Below, one piece after another: positions 62,101 to 64,000 of a DNA stretch of 64,000 nucleotides. The first letter of the stretch is position 1. Every line of letters begins with the position of its first letter. A program made the position numbers and the translations under genes. This DNA is from Bacteroides sp. (GTDB lineage: Bacteria; Bacteroidota; Bacteroidia; Bacteroidales; Bacteroidaceae), in the NCBI GenBank assembly GCA_019414665.1, contig DXLO01000012.1, forward strand, positions 1-64,000, in the 5' to 3' direction. The notes under the pieces were generated by a model that was not told the origin of the DNA, did not search any database, and was given only the letters and a program-made list of their open reading frames with translations.

Positions 62101-63470
62101 GCCCTGATCTCATTATCAGGTAACTCTACATCCTGAGGAGTAGGCGTATAGATATGAAATTTATCAAGGATAAAAGTGATACGCTTAAGTCGGTTGAGCT
62201 GGGTACTCATCCATAAATTTCCTTGTTTATCAACAAAAGCAGCAAAACAGCGGTCATTTGATTTCCACTTGACAGGCTGCTCCGTAGTATTAAAAGGTAT
62301 TAACCGCCTATTTTGAGAATCAAAATAAGAAAATCCTCCTCCCTTAGGGTGTACCCATAAAATATCGTTCCGATCCTCAAAAGCAAAAAAATCACTTTCA
62401 GTATTTAGCGGTCTTCCCAGTTCGTCCTTTCCTTCAATAAAGCTTAAACGCTGTGTTTTCAGATCAAACAAAGTGACTCCCGGAACAGGATGTACAAGCC
62501 ACAATAAATCTCCACAAGTAATTTTAGCAGACTCTATGGTTTTGTCTTTCAACAGAGAAAGAGAGTCAAGCATCACATGTCTTATCTCACCGAGAGAGTC
62601 ATGAATAAAAAAGCCGTCTGAATCAGTAACATATATCAGTCCAGCCACAGAAGGCAAAATAGAAATCACAGAAGCCGATGTTGGCAATTGAGTATGAATA
62701 GAAAGTTCTCCAGTCAACAAGTATTTATAAACTTTACCTTGATGTGCACCTAAATATATATATTCTTCCAACTCTGTTGCAAAATAAAAAGGTATTTTCT
62801 CACTTTTTCGACAATCAGACAAAGAAATAATAGAAAGTTCTGAATCATATAGTCGATATACCCCCTCATCCGTAAGAAGCCATTCCCGTAATTTCGAATC
62901 CATAAATACAGACCGGATTTTACCAGTAGACAACGTATTTTCTCTTGATGAATAGAATTGAAATGTCATAGATAAATCTTCGGGAGCCGTAACGACCCGT
63001 ACTGCACTCCCATCTTCACGTAATAACCATACTATTCCATTCGGAAGGACAGATATTGACCGAAAGCTATTGGCTGTTTTTTGAATGACAGGTTCAAAGA
63101 CTTCCTTGTCAGGATTAAAACGATAACAAGTGGAATCATAACACAATACCCATATACATCCGAATTTATCCTCGACTATATCTAATAAACGATCATTGGT
63201 CAGTCCTCCCAAATCTTCCATATTCGATTTATAATTCTTAAAATTATAACCATCAAACCGATAAAGCCCATTCCAAGTAGCAAACCATAACAGACCTTTA
63301 TGATCTTGGATAATATCGTTGACCAGCCCATCCTCCACTCCATTCTGACTGGAAAAGTACGTAACTGAATATTTTTGAGGTATAGCTCCTTTTACCGGCA
63401 CATCGGCTGCAAAAAGGCATAGTATTACTACACAGAAAAAGGTAAGAATATCAACCCAGTATGTTTTCAT
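59115..63470 (-). CDS. Hybrid two-component system regulator (HTCS)
   Basis: A protein of 1451 residues from ATG 63470 (MKTYWVDILTFFCVVILCLF), which gives a signal peptide/anchor; a longer frame to 63587 adds 39 unlikely residues. The periplasmic part has repeated propeller blades (for example IIQDHKGLLWFATWNGLYRF and DSKQRLWVATYGGGLNLIE) and a Y_Y_Y domain (YKLDGFDKNFRLTDNGHEA). A membrane helix (TMLYIFLIVLFIAVAIYIYT) leads to a kinase core with His942 in SHELRTP, an ATPase domain (EGVGIKREKQ), a receiver with Asp1242 in IITDIMMP, and an AraC-type HTH at the C-terminus (MVGFSDPHYFSKSFKSYWGM). It senses a glycan fragment and activates the nearby genes. The third SusC gene diverges from it. 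Confidence 0.96.
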   Translation of the reverse strand: MKTYWVDILTFFCVVILCLFAADVPVKGAIPQKYSVTYFSSQNGVEDGLVNDIIQDHKGLLWFATWNGLYRFDGYNFKNYKSNMEDLGGLTNDRLLDIVEDKFGCIWVLCYDSTCYRFNPDKEVFEPVIQKTANSFRSISVLPNGIVWLLREDGSAVRVVTAPEDLSMTFQFYSSRENTLSTGKIRSVFMDSKLREWLLTDEGVYRLYDSELSIISLSDCRKSEKIPFYFATELEEYIYLGAHQGKVYKYLLTGELSIHTQLPTSASVISILPSVAGLIYVTDSDGFFIHDSLGEIRHVMLDSLSLLKDKTIESAKITCGDLLWLVHPVPGVTLFDLKTQRLSFIEGKDELGRPLNTESDFFAFEDRNDILWVHPKGGGFSYFDSQNRRLIPFNTTEQPVKWKSNDRCFAAFVDKQGNLWMSTQLNRLKRITFILDKFHIYTPTPQDVELPDNEIRALYIDKKQRIWTGSRDMNVSIYDARLRLLKRMKWGKVYAIMQDSAGVYWISTKGQGLIKATETSKGNFELQHFKYKADDPYSLSNDNIYFTFQDSKQRLWVATYGGGLNLIETMPDGTLRFINHRNLLKRYPISHFYKVRHITEDNQGRIWVSTTAGILQFKVSFHCPEEIDFHSICREQGNVNSLSNNDVQMIQCMDNGKIFAITYGGGLNELSPMGLHSYQCKSFTQKNGLISDIIYSMHEDKQGNLWLVTGGGLVKFVASAEQIQYPSEHIAFNMHFSEGVGATDGRQIFFGTNRGLFYFTPENIHKTDFIPQIFFSSIWVNNQELTPRKTPSILSVNPDDSRDMQLPPNNHTLRLVFSALDMTNTEYIQYAYKLDGFDKNFRLTDNGHEANYTNLPPGKYVFRVKSTNNEGVWVENERTLSFEVLPTFSETPYATMLYIFLIVLFIAVAIYIYTVFYRIKNKAKNEELITQLKLSFFTDVSHELRTPLTLITGPLEYILRDESLSGKVRDTLKIIKKNSDRMQRLVGQILDFNKIQNSKMKLRVQYVDIISFTKEIINYFTALSQERHISLNFNTQLSKVNLWVDKDKLEKIIFNLLSNAFKYTPDGKNIWVSMKDDGNAVLLQVQDEGVGIKREKQKVIFNRYENVVPDSIYAPLSSGIGLSVAKELVEMHYGSINVESEFGKGSLFTVRLLKGKKHYPSDTEYILSDWNEDTNLDFNSQNELQELNEAEKPLMLIVEDNYELRVFIKQIFQEAYRSVEADNGEVGLKKAFSDLPDIIITDIMMPVKSGLQMLQELRNDERTSHIPAIVLTAKTDMDSILTGIHTGADDYITKPFSINYLQAKVENILTRRKMLQAYYCKVGYEEGSENKEKDKSVQLSAKDAAFLNKLAGIMEEQLSNPELNVDQLVSYFSLSRTNFFHKLKSLTGMAPIMYIKEMRMRKAAELIKENQYTMSEIAYMVGFSDPHYFSKSFKSYWGMTSTEYAKNQVGQ

Positions 63471-63630
63471 ATCAAAGTAATGTGTTTCCTTTGCGAAATT
63501 AGCAGAAAATGGGTATTCATCAAAGTACTTTCTACATTTAATCCATCGCAATATATGTTGTTTAGCTACCTTTGATAGATATTCCAACTAAATTATCAGT
63601 TTTTCCACTTATAAAAAGATAACATCCGTC

Positions 63631-63638
63631 TATATTTG
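63631..63638 (+). promoter_or_regulatory. Candidate -7 element for the third susC
   Basis: TATATTTG matches TAnnTTTG, 37 bp before ATG 63676. The -33 region is weak, as expected for a promoter needing an activator. Confidence 0.45.
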
Positions 63639-63675
63639 ACATCAAAACAAAAACAACTCTAATACTAAATTAATA

Positions 63676-64000
63676 ATGAAAGACATGAGAAAAAAAAGAG
63701 TATTTAAAATCCCGTTCTGTTATAGTACAGGGTATTCTCCAAAAAGATTTTGGTTTGCTTGCGGAATTTCCTTAGGACTAGTTTCCTTACCATTATCCAC
63801 CTTTGCAAACAACTGGTCAGGCCAACAAAGTTCAGCAATTCTAAAATCGGTTCAGCAAAACCGAATCATTACGGGTAACATCATAGACGAAAGTGGAGAA
63901 GCATTGATCGGCGTTTCCGTATTGATAAAAGGAACTACTCAGGGAACAGTAACTGACTTGGACGGTAACTTCACACTGGAGATTTCAGCAGGTGCTACCT
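63676..64000 (+). CDS. SusC-like TonB-dependent transporter (partial, runs off window)
   Basis: The frame opens at ATG 63676 with MKDMRKKRVFKIP, a signal peptide (FACGISLGLVSLPLSTFA) and then the carboxypeptidase-regulatory-like start (ITGNIIDESGEALIGVSVLI and GTTQGTVTDLDGNFTL). It continues past position 64000. No STN domain precedes it, which fits control by the adjacent HTCS rather than by a sigma factor. A SusD gene probably follows outside the window. Confidence 0.92.
   Translation, partial: MKDMRKKRVFKIPFCYSTGYSPKRFWFACGISLGLVSLPLSTFANNWSGQQSSAILKSVQQNRIITGNIIDESGEALIGVSVLIKGTTQGTVTDLDGNFTLEISAGAT

Noticed and set aside
1..64000. tRNA, rRNA or CRISPR array
   Set aside because: No cloverleaf, rRNA core segment or regularly spaced repeat array was recognised on reading; a dedicated scan was not possible.

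Overview
The window reads as chromosome of a human-gut Bacteroidaceae species, most likely a Phocaeicola (Bacteroides) vulgatus/dorei-type organism. The support is three SusC/SusD-type outer-membrane systems, a hybrid two-component regulator, a MurF-alanine racemase fusion, a complex I operon with fused nuoCD and no nuoEFG, and Bacteroides promoters with a TAnnTTTG -7 element. The species name is an inference; the family-level placement is firm.

Region 1 (1 to about 16.9 kb) is a mobile-element landscape, visibly GC-richer than the rest in its mobilisation genes. It begins with the tip of an IS21-like element that cuts off the 5' end of a polyvalent protein gene (ADP-ribosyltransferase-like barrel plus zincin motifs). 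A small ORF and a VirD4/TraG-type coupling protein follow. A SusC/SusD pair sits between this coupling protein and an oppositely oriented relaxase plus BfmA/BtgA-type accessory gene. Its SusC signal peptide is split from the body of the gene by a run of nine C residues, so the gene is out of frame as read and is a candidate for slipped-strand phase variation. Upstream of the mob genes are a large inverted repeat (candidate oriT), a divergent HTH-amidoligase gene with a small partner, and a complete IS21-type element (istA, istB).

Region 2 (17.4 to 20 kb) holds a VirE-like ATPase gene and a divergent HU-like gene. The space between them carries a 104-bp inverted-repeat array lying just downstream of the likely HU-gene promoter.

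Region 3 (20 to 36 kb) is a polysaccharide utilisation locus: ECF sigma factor, FecR-type anti-sigma factor, SusC with an N-terminal STN signalling domain, SusD, Ser-type sulfatase, an SGNH hydrolase broken by one stop codon, two GH28 enzymes and a GH2 enzyme. This points to sensing by a sigma/anti-sigma/transducer chain and to breakdown of a pectin-like, possibly sulfated, glycan.

Region 4 (36 to 55.6 kb) is housekeeping: a DUF4858-like protein, MurF-Alr, a GSCFA protein, dxs-trkA-trkH, a small unknown ORF, and nuoA-B-CD-H-I-J-K-L-M-N ending at a perfect 15-bp inverted repeat.

Region 5 (55.7 to 64 kb) is a second glycan locus: GH88 lipoprotein, a remnant of a histidine kinase, GH28, a hybrid two-component regulator, and the start of a third SusC gene that runs off the window. 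GH28 plus GH88 fits depolymerisation of uronic-acid polymers such as pectin. No tRNA, rRNA or CRISPR array was seen.
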